The notes: generated from the sequence alone by a model not told the origin. Counted from the stretch's first letter, positions 53,723 through 63,919 are shown. The stretch is 64,000 nucleotides of DNA from Diplonema papillatum (GCA_030068145.1 JAPJBO010000006.1:682001-746000), one strand, 5' to 3'. Made by a program: numbers and translations.

Positions 53723-55886
53723 GTGAAGCCGGCAGCACCTCCTGCAGACGAGTTTGCAGAGGTCTTTTTCTCGACGCCGGAAGGTATCGGCTGCATCGTT
53801 TGTCGTGACGCGCACGGCCTTGGCGTGCTGAGCTCTACTCCAAAAAACGAAGCGTTTTTAAAGGGGTCCGTGAATTCTCGGGGAGCACCGCTTCGAACAG
53901 CGAAGAGCAAGCACCTCGGACGGGAGTACCACAAAACAGCTCTAAGGCGCATGCGTACGGTCTGTGCTGTGGTCTCTGCTGCTGCCGTACTGGGTGTGGT
54001 GTTCAACTGCTGCCCCTCGTTTCCGACACTGAGTGTCGTGCACGAGGAAACGGATGAGGAGGAAGACGACGAGGACGAAATTGCAGAGACTGGCGACAGT
54101 GGTGCGCTGAAGGTCGGTACCAACGAAGCTGTGAAGCAAGTCAAAATTGCAGAGGCCGATGTGCAGGACGCAACCCTCGAGTCGATGCACGTCAATTTCT
54201 ACGTCAGCCTTCACAACAAACTCTCGATCTCCCAAAGCCTGAGGCAGCTTGACGCAGATGTAAGTCGGGGGATCGCCATGCATCCGCAGTACAGGAACGA
54301 AGAGCACATCAAACAAATGACCTACCTTTGGGCACGAATTCTTCGATTCCAGTTGCATGTGCGTCTGGCTCCAGTTTCTTTCTTCGTGATCAGCACTGAC
54401 GGTGCTACGCTTTCCCTTACAAAAAAACAAGTGATCGAAGTACGTATTCGATTCTACGAGCTTTCGAAGTACACTGAGGTGTTCGTAGGGTTGGTTGCCA
54501 TTCCGCGTGGCGATCGTGAGGACGGTGAATGCATCCATCGCCTGGTGTGCGCGGCTCTGCGCAAAGTTGGGGTTGCACAGAACCAACTGCTCGGTATAGT
54601 GACTGACGGGGCAAGCGCCCTAACAGGAGCAAACAACGGGTTGTTTGGGAGACTTGTTGCTGATGCGCACAAAGGGGCCCGGCTGTTCAAGACGTGGGAT
54701 TTTGCGCATTACCTCCAAACGTGCTTGAAGGTTATCACTGAAGCCAAGGTGTTCAAGTCCATTGCTGCGATGGTGGCAGCGATCGATTCGTTTTACGCAG
54801 CTTCATCACTGCTATGCCGGGACATAGAGGAGTTTGCTGCAGAAAACCCGTCGATAAGCGCTGCTGTCCCTGGTCAGCCTCGCACTGCTTCTGTTCTTCG
54901 CCCAAAGCAGGGGCACGTCATCCGGTGGCTTCCAAAGTGGAAAAATACCTTTTCTCGAGTGCAGCGTATGAACAAGCTGTGGATCGCACATTTGGAAAGT
55001 GATCGTCCACATTGAAGCCGAGCTACGCTCTGCAACAGAGGTGCTCCTGCAAATCGAGGCACCATCGGGTTTGCAGTCTCTCCATAAGCTTGTGCAGGAA
55101 GCTTTTGACACCATGTTGCAGTTCAACGATGACCAACGGGCTATTCTGAAGATCTTGAAGTTTTTCTACTTCGATCTAAGCAACATGAGCACTGCCGAGA
55201 TTGCTGCGTACGGCAACAATGAGCTTCAGGAACTGCAGGGGCCAATCCTTTCACGACTGGGTGCTGAAGGGATCGACCTCAAACAGGCCTGGTGCAGTGC
55301 CAAGGCCCTTGCGGCAGGGATGAGCAGTGGCTCCAGCTTGCGCTGCGTGACATGCAGTCTTCGCGAGACGGACATAGAGCACAACGTTTTTCTTGCTGAT
55401 GTGCTTGAGGGAATAGCTCTACTTGGCAGTGTGTCGTGCTGTTCTATTGAATCTCACTTTGCAGCGGTACGGCAGCGGCTTGGACTGTCTCGCACAAAGC
55501 TTCGTATCACACTTCTTGAGGCTGAGCTGTTTGTGCATGAACTAGGACCAAGCCCCGCTACATGCCGCGAGTTTGTTCAGACTGGAGTGCGCTCTTTCTT
55601 TGGTGATCGAAAGAGGAGAGCCCCAGGAGGTGGCCGCAAGAGGCTAGGACCAAAGCCCACTCGGTTACAGGTAATTGAAGAGGGCCTTCGAAGTCAGTGC
55701 CTCCTGCGCGAATACGAGGACGAAGAAGACAGCGAGGAAGATGAGGAGTGCGAGGAAGATGAAGAAGATGAAGAGTGCGAAGAAGATGAAGAGGAGTCTG
55801 AAAACGAGGACCTTGAAGAAGATGAAGAAAGCGAGGAAACAGAAGACAGCCCAAAGAATGTCAGAAAAAGAGCGCGCCGAAAATAG
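53723..55886 (+). pseudogene. hAT-like (ZNF862/DUF4371-type) transposase, frameshifted
   Basis: Two overlapping frames (to 55015, and from about 54999 to 55886) together give about 720 residues. The first part has a C-x2-C...H-x5-H finger (CIVC.DAHG...KHLGREYH) of the TTF/BED-like kind, an acidic linker, then FFVISTDGATL and, further on, IVTDGASALTGANNGLFGR, the RNase H-like catalytic-core signature of hAT and ZNF862-like proteins. The second part ends in an unusual acidic, E/D-repeat tail followed by RKRARRK, a possible nuclear signal. One frame change within the 54999-55015 overlap breaks it unless that is an assembly error or programmed shift. The true start is unclear: the frame has no early ATG and the apparent first codon is GTG, so an upstream exon or acceptor (CTCAG or CCCCAG, about 53695-53715) is likely. 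Confidence 0.7.
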
Positions 55887-56242
55887 GATCCTCATCGTTC
55901 TTCAGGGTCATCTCGTTTTTTTCTTGAGGCTGACACCGAGCTCTTACCAGTGTTTTTTTGAGTACCAGCCCTCGGGGTTCGCTACGAGCAGCACCATTTC
56001 CGTGCCCCTTCGCCCTTTGTACAGTCCCGAGGTTTTGAAAGCACCTCCTCCATCCGGCTCTTTGAGAGTTCAACCATCTTCGGCACGTGTTGCTGATTCT
56101 TTGGTGCCGTCGCTTGTGCTTTATTGCCAACTTCAGCCCCTCCCCCCCCCGTCTCTTTCGCCCCTCCCTTTCGTATCGAGTCCGATCAGAACTCCGAGTA
56201 CTTTGCTGGCTGCGTTTTTGCAGTACTCATTTTGTTTTGTAT

Positions 56243-56705
56243 GTCTTTCGTGAGTCTTGAGCATTCTTTTTGGTCCAGTTTGGGCCTCAGCCGCAGTCCA
56301 CCAGCATGCTGCACCTCAGGCGCGCTGGCCTCAAGCCCAGTCCACTTCAGCCACAGTCCACCCAGCGTGCTGGGCTTCGGCATTCCACCTAGTGTCATCT
56401 TTCGTGAGTCTTGAGCATTCTTTTTGGTCTCAGCGTTCTTCTTGTTTTAGCGTTTGGGCCTCAGGCGCGCTGGCCTCAAGCCCAGTCCACTTCAGCCACA
56501 GTCCACCCAGCGTGCTGGGCTTCGGCAGTCCACCTCAGCAATAGCCCACCCAGTATGCCGGGCCTCAGGCACAGTCCACCCGACGTACTGGGCCTCACGC
56601 ACGCCGGGCCCCGGCGCAGTCCACGCGCAGTCCACTCGGCGCGCTGGGCCGCAGCAACGCACCCACCATGCTGGGCCTCAGGAGCAGCCCACCTCAGCCA
56701 CAGTC
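56243..56705 (+). repeat. Irregular CAGTCCACC...CTGGGCCTCAG repeat in the hAT 3' region
   Basis: Two large direct copies (about 56243-56390 and 56400-56530) share TTTCGTGAGTCTTGAGCATT and GGCCTCAAGCCCAGTCCACT. Shorter CAGTCCACC../GCTGGGCCTCAG.. units follow. Confidence 0.8.
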
Positions 56706-56781
56706 GGATAAAAATAAGGACGGGTAACGGGTAACGGGTAACGCCCCCCCAGAAGGCCGATTCTTATTTTTATGCATGCCT

Positions 56782-56850
56782 GGGGGGGGGGGGGGGGGTC
56801 AGCCGGCTGATGGATGGATGGATGGTTCTTAACAAGATGCCTGGGGGGGG
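56782..56850. repeat. Poly-G-bounded segment shared with 22891-22975
   Basis: GGTCAGCCGGCTGATGGATG..GTTCTTAACAAGATGCCTGG, framed by G17 and G8 runs. Confidence 0.8.
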
Positions 56851-56852
56851 AT

Positions 56853-57010
56853 TGCAAGAACGTGGTATGTGCTCAACACCGCACTGGTCCCGTCTGCGCC
56901 GTGTTTCGGTCCTTTAAGCCACGGACACATAAGGCGGACCATCATCAGCGTGGAACCTGAGTGTCTGCAGACAGGACTGCGGTGTGAGTCTGGTTCGTCA
57001 GGCGGCTGTT
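56853..57010 (+). repeat. CAAGAACGTG...GGTCCTTTAAGCC repeat, copy 1
   Basis: First of three near-identical copies (others at 57048-57245 and 57547-57705). All are uninterrupted at the site where the TTAA MITE sits in the 46960-47365 copy. Confidence 0.85.
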
Positions 57011-57047
57011 CGTAGCTCGGGGGGGGGGGGGTGGGGGGGGGGGGGGG

Positions 57048-57245
57048 GATTGCAAGAACGTGCTTGGAATGGGTATGTGCTCAACACCGCACTGGTCCCG
57101 TCTGCGCCGTGTTTCGGTCCTTTAAGCCACGGACACATAAGGCGGACCATCATCAGCGCGGAACCTGAGTGTCTGCAGACAGGACTGCGGTGTGAGTCTG
57201 GTTTGTCAGGCGGCTGTTCGTAGCTCGTCACAGCCAGGACCACCC
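57048..57245 (+). repeat. CAAGAACGTG...GGTCCTTTAAGCC repeat, copy 2
   Basis: The longest copy, ending TCGTCACAGCCAGGACCACC; preceded by a poly-G run at 57018-57048. Confidence 0.85.
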
Positions 57246-57545
57246 GTGCTACTAGAGCACAGGCGAATCCGTCACGGGGAGAAGGCCCCTACAACCGTGT
57301 CTGAGCAATCAGTTAAAAAACTCAGGGCACTCGCCCTGATTGTGACTGCGACTCGCTAGGCAGCACTGACTTGTCTTCTTTTTACGGTGGCAATCTGCGA
57401 AGTAAACTCCGCAGAGCACAGTGGACATGGGGTTGCCGTGTGCAGCACCAATGGTTGAAGTACCAAAAGGAAAAAGAGTGCGAGGAAGTAATCCTGCGTG
57501 CTGAGGGCAGCAAGTCGCGTTACGCGAAGTACCCTACTGGAATGG
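57245..57545. other. Spacer between repeat copies
   Basis: No supported gene. Confidence 0.4.
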
Positions 57546-57546
57546 G

Positions 57547-57705
57547 GGGATTGCAAGAACGTGCTTGGAATGGGTATGTGCTCAACACCGCACTGGTCCC
57601 GTCTGCGCCGTGTTTCGGTCCTTTAAGCCACGGACACATAAGGCGGACCATCATCAGCGCGGAACCTGAGTGTCTGCAGACAGGACTGCGGTGTGAGTCT
57701 GGTTT
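57547..57705 (+). repeat. CAAGAACGTG...GGTCCTTTAAGCC repeat, copy 3
   Basis: Truncated on its right side by a poly-G run (57706-57727). Confidence 0.85.
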
Positions 57706-57727
57706 GGGGGGGCGGGGGGGGGGGGGA

Positions 57728-58030
57728 ATGTTTCTTGGGTTTGAAGAGCGGGGGGGGTAAAAAACGTAGTGAGGGTGTGTATAATATTCTCCTCCTTGGT
57801 GTGCGCTCGTGCTGCAACTAGCTCCAGTCTCAGTGCCGCTGCGTAAAAGGGTAAGTAGAAAACGAACCAACTGTTAATGATCTTCGTGTGTTTGCCACAT
57901 TTCCAACGCGGCGCCTCAGGACACGGAAACCTAGAGGGCGGGATAGTGGGTAAGCAAGAGCGTGAGCGGTTGTGTGAGGAGCGAGAGGCTTTGGTTAATA
58001 TTAATCTTCTAAGACTAGTGTCTTTTACGA
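57728..58030. other. Intergenic, nothing recognised
   Basis: Ends in a poly-A of about 29 bases (58035-58063). No supported gene. Confidence 0.4.
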
Positions 58031-58035
58031 CTAAT

Positions 58036-58063
<28 letters not shown>

Positions 58064-58067
<4 letters not shown>

Positions 58068-58160
58068 GGGGGCCACCCGCCGAAGACTGCCCGTCGGCAA
58101 GTCGCATGAATAAGTGCAGGCGGGAGATGCCGGGTTGCCGCGGCGATCTGCCAGGGGGCA
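58064..58160 (-). pseudogene. Distant copy of the gene D acceptor and exon start
   Basis: The minus strand reads CCCCCTGCCCCCTGGCAG|A then TCGCCGCGG.., matching the gene D exon start for about 75 bp before it is cut off by a poly-T (minus strand). A CACCCGAGGGGGTAGAGTCA piece, also seen in the gene D upstream intron, lies just beyond at 58245-58275. Confidence 0.75.
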
Positions 58161-58284
58161 GGGGGGCGTTGTGGTCTGGTCTGGTTTTACGGGAAGTTGA
58201 AAAGGGTGAGATAGTCAGCAGGATGGGTAGAAACGAGGTCAGTGGTGTCACCCGAGGGGGTAGAGTCAGGGCCACCCGCGTGGT

Positions 58285-58435
58285 GTGGGTGAAGAGTGAT
58301 CTCCGTCTGTTGGGTAGTCAAGGCTACCTCTTTTGTCACGGGCAATCTCCGTCTGTTGGGTAGTAAGTGCTACCTCTTTTGTCACGGGCAATCTCTGTCT
58401 GTTGGGTAATACAGGCTACCTCTGTTGTCACTTGC
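58285..58435. repeat. Three tandem units of about 50 bp
   Basis: AATCTCCGTCTGTTGGGTAG followed by GCTACCTCTTTTGTCAC is repeated three times. Confidence 0.85.
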
Positions 58436-58686
58436 ACACGTCACTCACAGTACTTTGGCTGCGAGTGAGACTAATACACGGTCATTATAATATGGCACCG
58501 AGCCGCAGCAAAGAGCCCGAAACCTCTCTTCAATACCACTCAACAGGCTGCGAGACGCCTTGCAGGCAAAAGCAGGCACGCCATGAACTGCCCCATAAAA
58601 CTGAATGAATGAATATGCACAATTTTTTTACTGTACTAAAAGACACACGCAAAGGCCACGGAGACCCGGAGAAGTAACATTTGACA

Positions 58687-58797
58687 TTTGTTTGTGCGCA
58701 CTTCCTTCAAACCTGTTTTGTTCATCTAACGGGAGTGAGGACGCTGCCATCGATCTGTTTTTGTTCTTGACAAATTGCATTTGTTAGACACAAAAAA
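58687..58797 (+). repeat. Interspersed repeat matching 2284-2396
   Basis: Same blocks in the same orientation; it differs by a missing ATAGT and a short TTGT insertion. Confidence 0.8.
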
Positions 58798-58984
58798 AAA
58801 ACGACAACATACCTCGTTTTCCGCGTTGAAATCTTGTTCACGACGCGGACGCAGCAGCAGGCATGCCCGATGAGGAGGCTCTTCAAGCCTTCGTGGATCT
58901 GTTGTAGTTGGTGGACTTCCGCCGCGGCGAACGCAGGATGGAGAAAGAAGTCGGAGTCTAAGCAGACTGTTTCGGAGCGCTATT

Positions 58985-59175
58985 TGTCAGAAGGTCGGCG
59001 TGTAAAAGCCTCCGGTTGACCGTTAAGGATTCGGGTCGAACGGGAGCTTGGGGTAGGATTGCAAATAATGAAGGATGGTAAGTTCGTAAGGGTGATGTGC
59101 CACTCCGTTGTGAAATATTGGTGTGTCCCCTAACGCATTTAGGGGGGGGGGGGGGTGCTTGGGATTGGGTAAGGT
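58985..59175 (+). repeat. AAGTCTCCGGTTGACC-core repeat, diverged copy
   Basis: CAGAAGGTCGGCGTGTAAAAGCCTCC then GGTTGACCGTTAAGG, GTGCCACTCCGTTGTGAAA and CCCCTAACGC, ending in poly-G. Confidence 0.75.
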
Positions 59176-59459
59176 GGTGGTCTGACGTTTCTACTTTTTT
59201 AAAAAGCTGTTCGAAGTCGTCGGCTGAGGCTGGGTGTCCTTTCAGACCAGAGTAGGAACGACACGGGGGCGCGATATATAGCACGAAATCAGCAAAGCGC
59301 AGGTGCCATGGAGGCAGGCATGCGCTCGCTCGTTTCGGCGGAGGCCAGAGCAGGTTTATATACGACAAAGAAAATGATTAGCGTTGGCATTGCAAATACA
59401 GGAGGACGGGTAGGTAACAGAAGAAGAGAGAGAGAGGGAGGAGAGAGAGAAGAAAAAGG

Positions 59460-59720
59460 CCGCTCCGGGTACAGGAACGTGACGATCAACCATAGCTTGC
59501 AAAGCTTGAGTCGGAGACAGCATAGTGCTACAACCCCGTCCGCTCTGCCCTGTGGCTGACCGTCTCAACGAGCTTGTGTGCAGCGCAAGCGCCAAGCCCC
59601 AAGGTGCGCCACGCCTTGATGCTTTAGTTTGGAAAGCGGTAGCCACTTGACCCATAGGCCCGTGGCTCTGCAGTACCGCCGAACACGTGAAGCTTGGCTC
59701 CCATGTAGCAGGCTTTCCCT
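59460..59720 (-). repeat. 260-bp interspersed repeat, copy 5 (only minus-strand copy)
   Basis: Full-length copy of the 6515-6778 family in reverse orientation. Confidence 0.85.
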
Positions 59721-61735
59721 GGTAGGTAACAACAAAACGGAAATAACTTCTGTAAGACGCGGGTACGGGCCTGTTGGATGACACCAAGTGTGGCGTTCCC
59801 TTGTTTGTGTACACTTGCTACGTTTCACGCAGTACGCTGTCGACCACTAACTGGTTTGTACCAACAAAGCGTTGTTAACTCGATAATACTATCTTACGCA
59901 CCCGTTCACTCCTTCGTTCTCGCTGTAGCGTAATGCAAAACTGATGATGCAAAAACAAACGCAAATAGACCAGACACAGATTCTCGTGTGTCTGACATGG
60001 AACTTCTTGCTTCTTGTTGGTAAAAAACGGTGTTTTCTCGGGTTAGCGACGGGGAAACATCCTTGTACAAGTGTTGGTTCTCGTCAGGATCGTGTTAATC
60101 TTCTTAGGTGTTCGATTTTCAACGGCAGAAAAAAAGACGGCACACCGGCTCGTTCTCCGGCCTTTTCGCGGGAGGCATCAGTGTGTCGCCATCACGGGGG
60201 CCTATGTAATACGACATGGTGCTTCGGGCACCTTGTGGCGAGGGGGCGACCCCCCCTCTGGATTACGCAATTTTCACTCCCCCACTCCCACTCGCTTGCC
60301 TGCAATTTCCTGCCGGTTGAATAGTTGACGGGCGTCCGCCTTGATTGGGTGACTGTTTCCGTTTTGGCTCTTCCAAGAAAGACAGGCGCTTCGTTTGGTT
60401 TGTGTGTGCCGGTTGATCGGGTTCCACTTGTTTTTACCTGTTTTCTTTCACTTTCGGTTTAGGAATTCTGATCAACTACCAAGGTACGCTACTTACGTCG
60501 TTACGGCTTTGACGATACATTGTAGGGCAACCCGCAAGAGGGGAACTCGCGTTGAGCCGGGAACATGGCTGCCGTATGTACCAGGAGATTCTGCAAGGCA
60601 TTCGATGTTCGTTGCCTACTTTGCACACGCTTAACGAGGTCGTTGAAGGCGCCGTGTGCATCATCCCTTGCTGTGGAGGTGAAGAGCATTCCTTTTCGAG
60701 CGCCCACAATACGGCCTTATGAGGTGTCTCCGTAGTTTTGTGGTGGGATGAGATCCCGAAGGGCATCTGATGTCCGTTATCAGCGCTACTTCACACTGCG
60801 CGACGAGGGCATTGAAGGCGCCGCTGAAGCTCCAAGTGAAGCCAGAAGTCATGGCGTGCACTCTTCTTCGGAACGCTGAAATACACGAAAAACGGTCACA
60901 CGGAGACCCTTAACCCCCGGAATTTCAAGCGAACTTTAACTCTGAAAAAAATAGTACGGCGCTTCCGTTGGCTTGTGCGCACTAGCGGCTTTTCACCTGA
61001 TTTGGCGAGTGGCTTTTAGTACGCTGTCAACTACTAATTTTAGTACCAACAATGCATTGTTAACACAAAAAAAAAAAAGGCATGTTCCGCACGGGAAAAT
61101 CTACACCTCAGCAGCGGCACTGGGCGCGCCCCCCCCCCCCTATCGGCCGGCTGCGTATGGCGCCTTTTTGTGAAGGTGGTCGGTCTCCAATCCCAAAGCC
61201 GATGGCATTACACAGTCAATATGTAATATGATACGCGCTGTGCAGCGTCACAAAAGAAGGTGAACGAGGAACATGCGAACGGTGGGGAATTCGGAGGCGA
61301 AGAACGTCGAGGAGAGGGAGCTGAAGAAGCTCTGCTTGCGAAGAAGGTTAGTCGGTCTCGGGGCTAGGCAGACGACACTAACCAAAAACGCCGTGCGTGT
61401 TGCAGGAAGCCTTCGTTTGCTTTGCGACGAGTGCGTCGCAAGCACGCATTGCTAGCAATGCAAGGCCAAAATAAGGAAGTGGAGGTAAATAAGCAATTTG
61501 ATTGCGTTTGTGCCTTGCCCCGTGGGCTGGAATCGATTTGAGTCGCCAGTATGCTGCTCTTGAGCTCTGTCCTCCTCGAAGGGTGCTCTTGTCGTGCCGC
61601 CTGGTCATTCGCTGTTGTGCCTAGCACGAAGAATGTGCAAGATCCCATCTCGCCATTAGAATGAGTATCAAGGACACTACCGCATGCTCGAAAAACATGG
61701 AAGGAACGCAACATGGACGGTCATGTGCCAATGAA
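59720..61735. other. Intergenic with repeat fragments
   Basis: A TTCTGATCAACTACCAA..GCAACCCGCAAG block lies at 60460-60530. Two diverged direct copies of GGCATTCGATGTTCGTTGCC..GAAGGCGCC are at about 60597-60655 and 60762-60822. A TGTGCGCACTAGCGGC..TACCAACAATGC repeat is at 60968-61060. No supported gene. Confidence 0.45.
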
Positions 61736-61737
61736 AA

Positions 61738-61952
61738 TGCAGAAGACAAGACCGTTCCTTCTCCATACAGCAAAGGGTGTGACAGCTTGAGAAGGTCGAC
61801 CAGGCTCTTGAGGATCACGCCAGAAGGGCCCTGGAGGAAGTGGGTCGCCGAAGGTGTCAGCGGCGTGCGGCTCGGGTTGACTGCGACGACGGGCTTCCCG
61901 TTTTGAAGGGCGCGAAACGCGAGGTCCGCCGCTGAGTACACAACACTCTTGA
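61738..61952 (-). pseudogene. Sirtuin C-terminal fragment (downstream copy)
   Basis: Matches the last 58 or so codons and the 3' flank of the intact sirtuin (62105-62350) in the same orientation at about 95 percent identity in the coding part. The homology starts in the middle of the NAD-binding region, so it has no catalytic residues. A word GACACTACCGCATGCTCGAA (about 61674) just beyond it recurs beyond the other fragment at 63295. Confidence 0.85.
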
Positions 61953-62173
61953 ATGTGGGCGTTACGGAAACTTGCACATTCTCTGACATTCAACTCGAAA
62001 CTTCTTGTTTCAGTCCTGGGGGGGGGTATCTCGTCGCCCTGCGACAATGCAAGGCCGCAAAGCGTTGCTTGAAGCGAAGAGAGTCCCCACGTCTCGCCGC
62101 AGCGTATGCAAAAGACAAGACCGTTCCTCTTCCATACATTCGAGATGGGTGCCGAGAACCCCGATTCTATCTC

Positions 62174-62965
62174 TCAAGACGACAGCTTGAGAAGGTCGAC
62201 CAGGCTCTTGAGGATCACGCCAGAAGGGCCCTGGAGGAAGTGGGTCGCCGAAGTTGTCAGCGGCGTGCGGCTCGGGTTGACTTCGACGACGGGCTTCCCG
62301 TTTTGAAGGGCGCGAAACGCGAGGTCCGCCGCTGGGTACACGACGCTCGACGTTCCGATCGAGAAGAACACGTCGCACTCCTCAGCGGCTGAGTAGGCGG
62401 CAGCCAGCGTCGCGTCATCCAGCGACTCCTGGAACCAAACGACGTTCGGCCGCATCATGCTTCGCTCTGTGTGGCATTCGTCGCATTTCTCAACCTCTTG
62501 GATCGTTTGAACGTCGGTCACGTCCGGAGCAGGGCGCGACTTCCCGCAGACGAAGCAACGGTTCGTCAGCAAAGTCCCATGCAGCTCCAGCAGGTGCTTG
62601 GCCCCCGCCCGTGCGTGCAGCCCGTCGACGTTCTGCGTGATCAGCGTCGCCCGCGGGAACATGCCGAGCATCTCGGTGATCGCGAAGTGGCCCGCGTTCG
62701 GCTGCGCCTTCGTGCACAGCGACCGGCGCCAGGCGTACCACCGCGTGACGAGGAGCGGGTCCTTCAGAAACGCGTCTGCCGTCGCCAGGTCGTGGGGCTC
62801 GTACTTAGACCAAAGCGCGTTGGCATCCTGCGCATCGCGGAACGTCGGAATGTTCGACTCCGCGCTGATCCCGGCGCCCGTCATGAAAACGACATGCTTC
62901 GCGCTCTTCAGCACAGGCACGATCGCCTCGAGCTGCTTCATGATGGCTTCGTCCACTGCGGACAT
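62174..62965 (-). CDS. Sirtuin, class III (SIRT5/CobB-like) NAD-dependent protein deacylase
   Basis: A complete intronless frame of 263 codons; the ATG at 62965 follows an AG 3 nt upstream. The enzyme removes acyl groups from lysines, using NAD and releasing nicotinamide and O-acyl-ADP-ribose. Residues 30-44 GAGISAESNIPTFRD and 110-117 TQNVDGLH form the NAD pocket, and His129 in LELHG is the catalytic base. C137-x2-C140 and C161-x2-C164 bind structural zinc. SIGTSSVVYP (202-211) and EVN (228-230) complete the cofactor site. Tyr77-x2-Arg80 matches the Tyr/Arg pair that in SIRT5 and CobB reads negatively charged acyl groups, so desuccinylase or deglutarylase activity is likely, though family-based. 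There is no long N-terminal extension; an amphipathic start is not an obvious mitochondrial signal. Length is normal for the class. Broken copies lie on both sides. Confidence 0.93.
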   Translation of the reverse strand: MSAVDEAIMKQLEAIVPVLKSAKHVVFMTGAGISAESNIPTFRDAQDANALWSKYEPHDLATADAFLKDPLLVTRWYAWRRSLCTKAQPNAGHFAITEMLGMFPRATLITQNVDGLHARAGAKHLLELHGTLLTNRCFVCGKSRPAPDVTDVQTIQEVEKCDECHTERSMMRPNVVWFQESLDDATLAAAYSAAEECDVFFSIGTSSVVYPAADLAFRALQNGKPVVEVNPSRTPLTTSATHFLQGPSGVILKSLVDLLKLSS

Positions 62966-63024
62966 GCTCTGCCCCGGATCTTCCTATTTTTGTTTACCTT
63001 GTTGTTGTTGTTTGTTTACGTTGT

Positions 63025-63293
63025 ACGTCGGTCACGTTCGGTGCCGGGCATGACTTCCCGCATACGAAGCAACGATTCGTCAGCAAAGTCCCGTGCAGCT
63101 CTAGCAGCTGCTTTGCCCCCGCGTGATCAGCGTCGCCTGCGGGAACATGCCGAGCATCTCGGTGATCGCGGTGTGGCCCGCGTTCGGCTGCGCCTTCCTG
63201 CACAGCGACCGGCGCCAGGCGTACCCCCGCGTGACGAGGAGCGGGTCCTTCAGAAACGCATCCGCCGTCGCCAGGTCGTGGGGCTCGTACTTA
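63025..63293 (-). pseudogene. Sirtuin middle fragment (upstream copy)
   Basis: Matches 62511-62805 of the sirtuin (from the first helices to the zinc finger) at about 90 percent identity, with about 26 nt missing where TQNVDGLH should be. It has neither the N-terminal GAGIS motif nor the C-terminal part. It cannot make an active enzyme. Confidence 0.88.
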
Positions 63294-63600
63294 TGACACT
63301 ACCACATGCTCGAAAGACATAGAGGGATGCAAGATGGATCGGGTTATGTCGGACACAGCTCTGGACGGAACTTCGCGGAAGCTGTCCCGCTTCTCCGTGA
63401 GTGTGAAGTGTCCTGGGTGCATCCTGTGTTCTTCTGCGCACGGAAACAGGCGCTAGGCGTGCTATCGACTTGCCTATTCTGCTGCTGGGGAACTGTTGGC
63501 AAGGTGTGGCGCTTTCTTTGGTTTGTGCGCGCTGGTGGAACTCGCCTCTGCTTTGGTAAGTGGCATGCGGTGCAGTACGCTGCCAGCCAACTTTTAGCGT
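63293..63600. other. Upstream flank of sirtuin fragment
   Basis: TGACACTACCACATGCTCGA followed by AAGACATAGAGG matches 61672-61716. The TGTGCGCGCTGG..TACGCTGCCA repeat is at 63515-63600. No supported gene. Confidence 0.5.
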
Positions 63601-63603
63601 TAT

Positions 63604-63780
63604 TTGTGGATTAGAAGGTCGGTATTTTAAAGTCTCCGGTTGACCGTAGAGGCTTGGGTATGGCGGGGGGTTGAGAAAAGTAAAAGAGTGCGACTCGTTT
63701 CGGGTGTTGTGTCACTCCGTTGTGAAACCTTGTGAAGTCCCCTAACGCGTTTAGAGGGTGCTTGGGTTTGGGTGCTTTTG
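63604..63780 (+). repeat. AAGTCTCCGGTTGACC-core repeat, long copy 2
   Basis: Near-identical to 21490-21680 in the same orientation. Confidence 0.85.
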
Positions 63781-63919
63781 TTACAGAACAATGCATTGTC
63801 AACACTGGACAACTCGTGTCGACACCAATAATGCAGCATGGCGCTTTATTTTCCTTGTGCGCACTTAGCAGAACTTGCCTGATTGGTACGGTGCATGCCG
63901 CACTGAAAGGGAGATGTGC

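Larger units (their letters stand above)
53555..56780 (+). mobile_element. 3.2-kb hAT-like element, probably once autonomous
   Basis: A perfect 18-bp inverted repeat (GGCATGCATAAAAATAAG at 53555-53572, inverted at 56763-56780) encloses one long coding region. A CGGGTAA tandem triplet lies inside each end in direct orientation (53576-53600 and 56718-56742), next to another ATAAAAATAAGG. Poly-C and poly-G flank the two sides, so no target duplication can be read. The size, single transposase and short inverted repeats fit hAT elements. Confidence 0.65.

Noticed and set aside
62471-63322. 283-codon plus-strand frame over the sirtuin
   Set aside because: It is antisense to the conserved sirtuin and its copy and has no recognisable domain.
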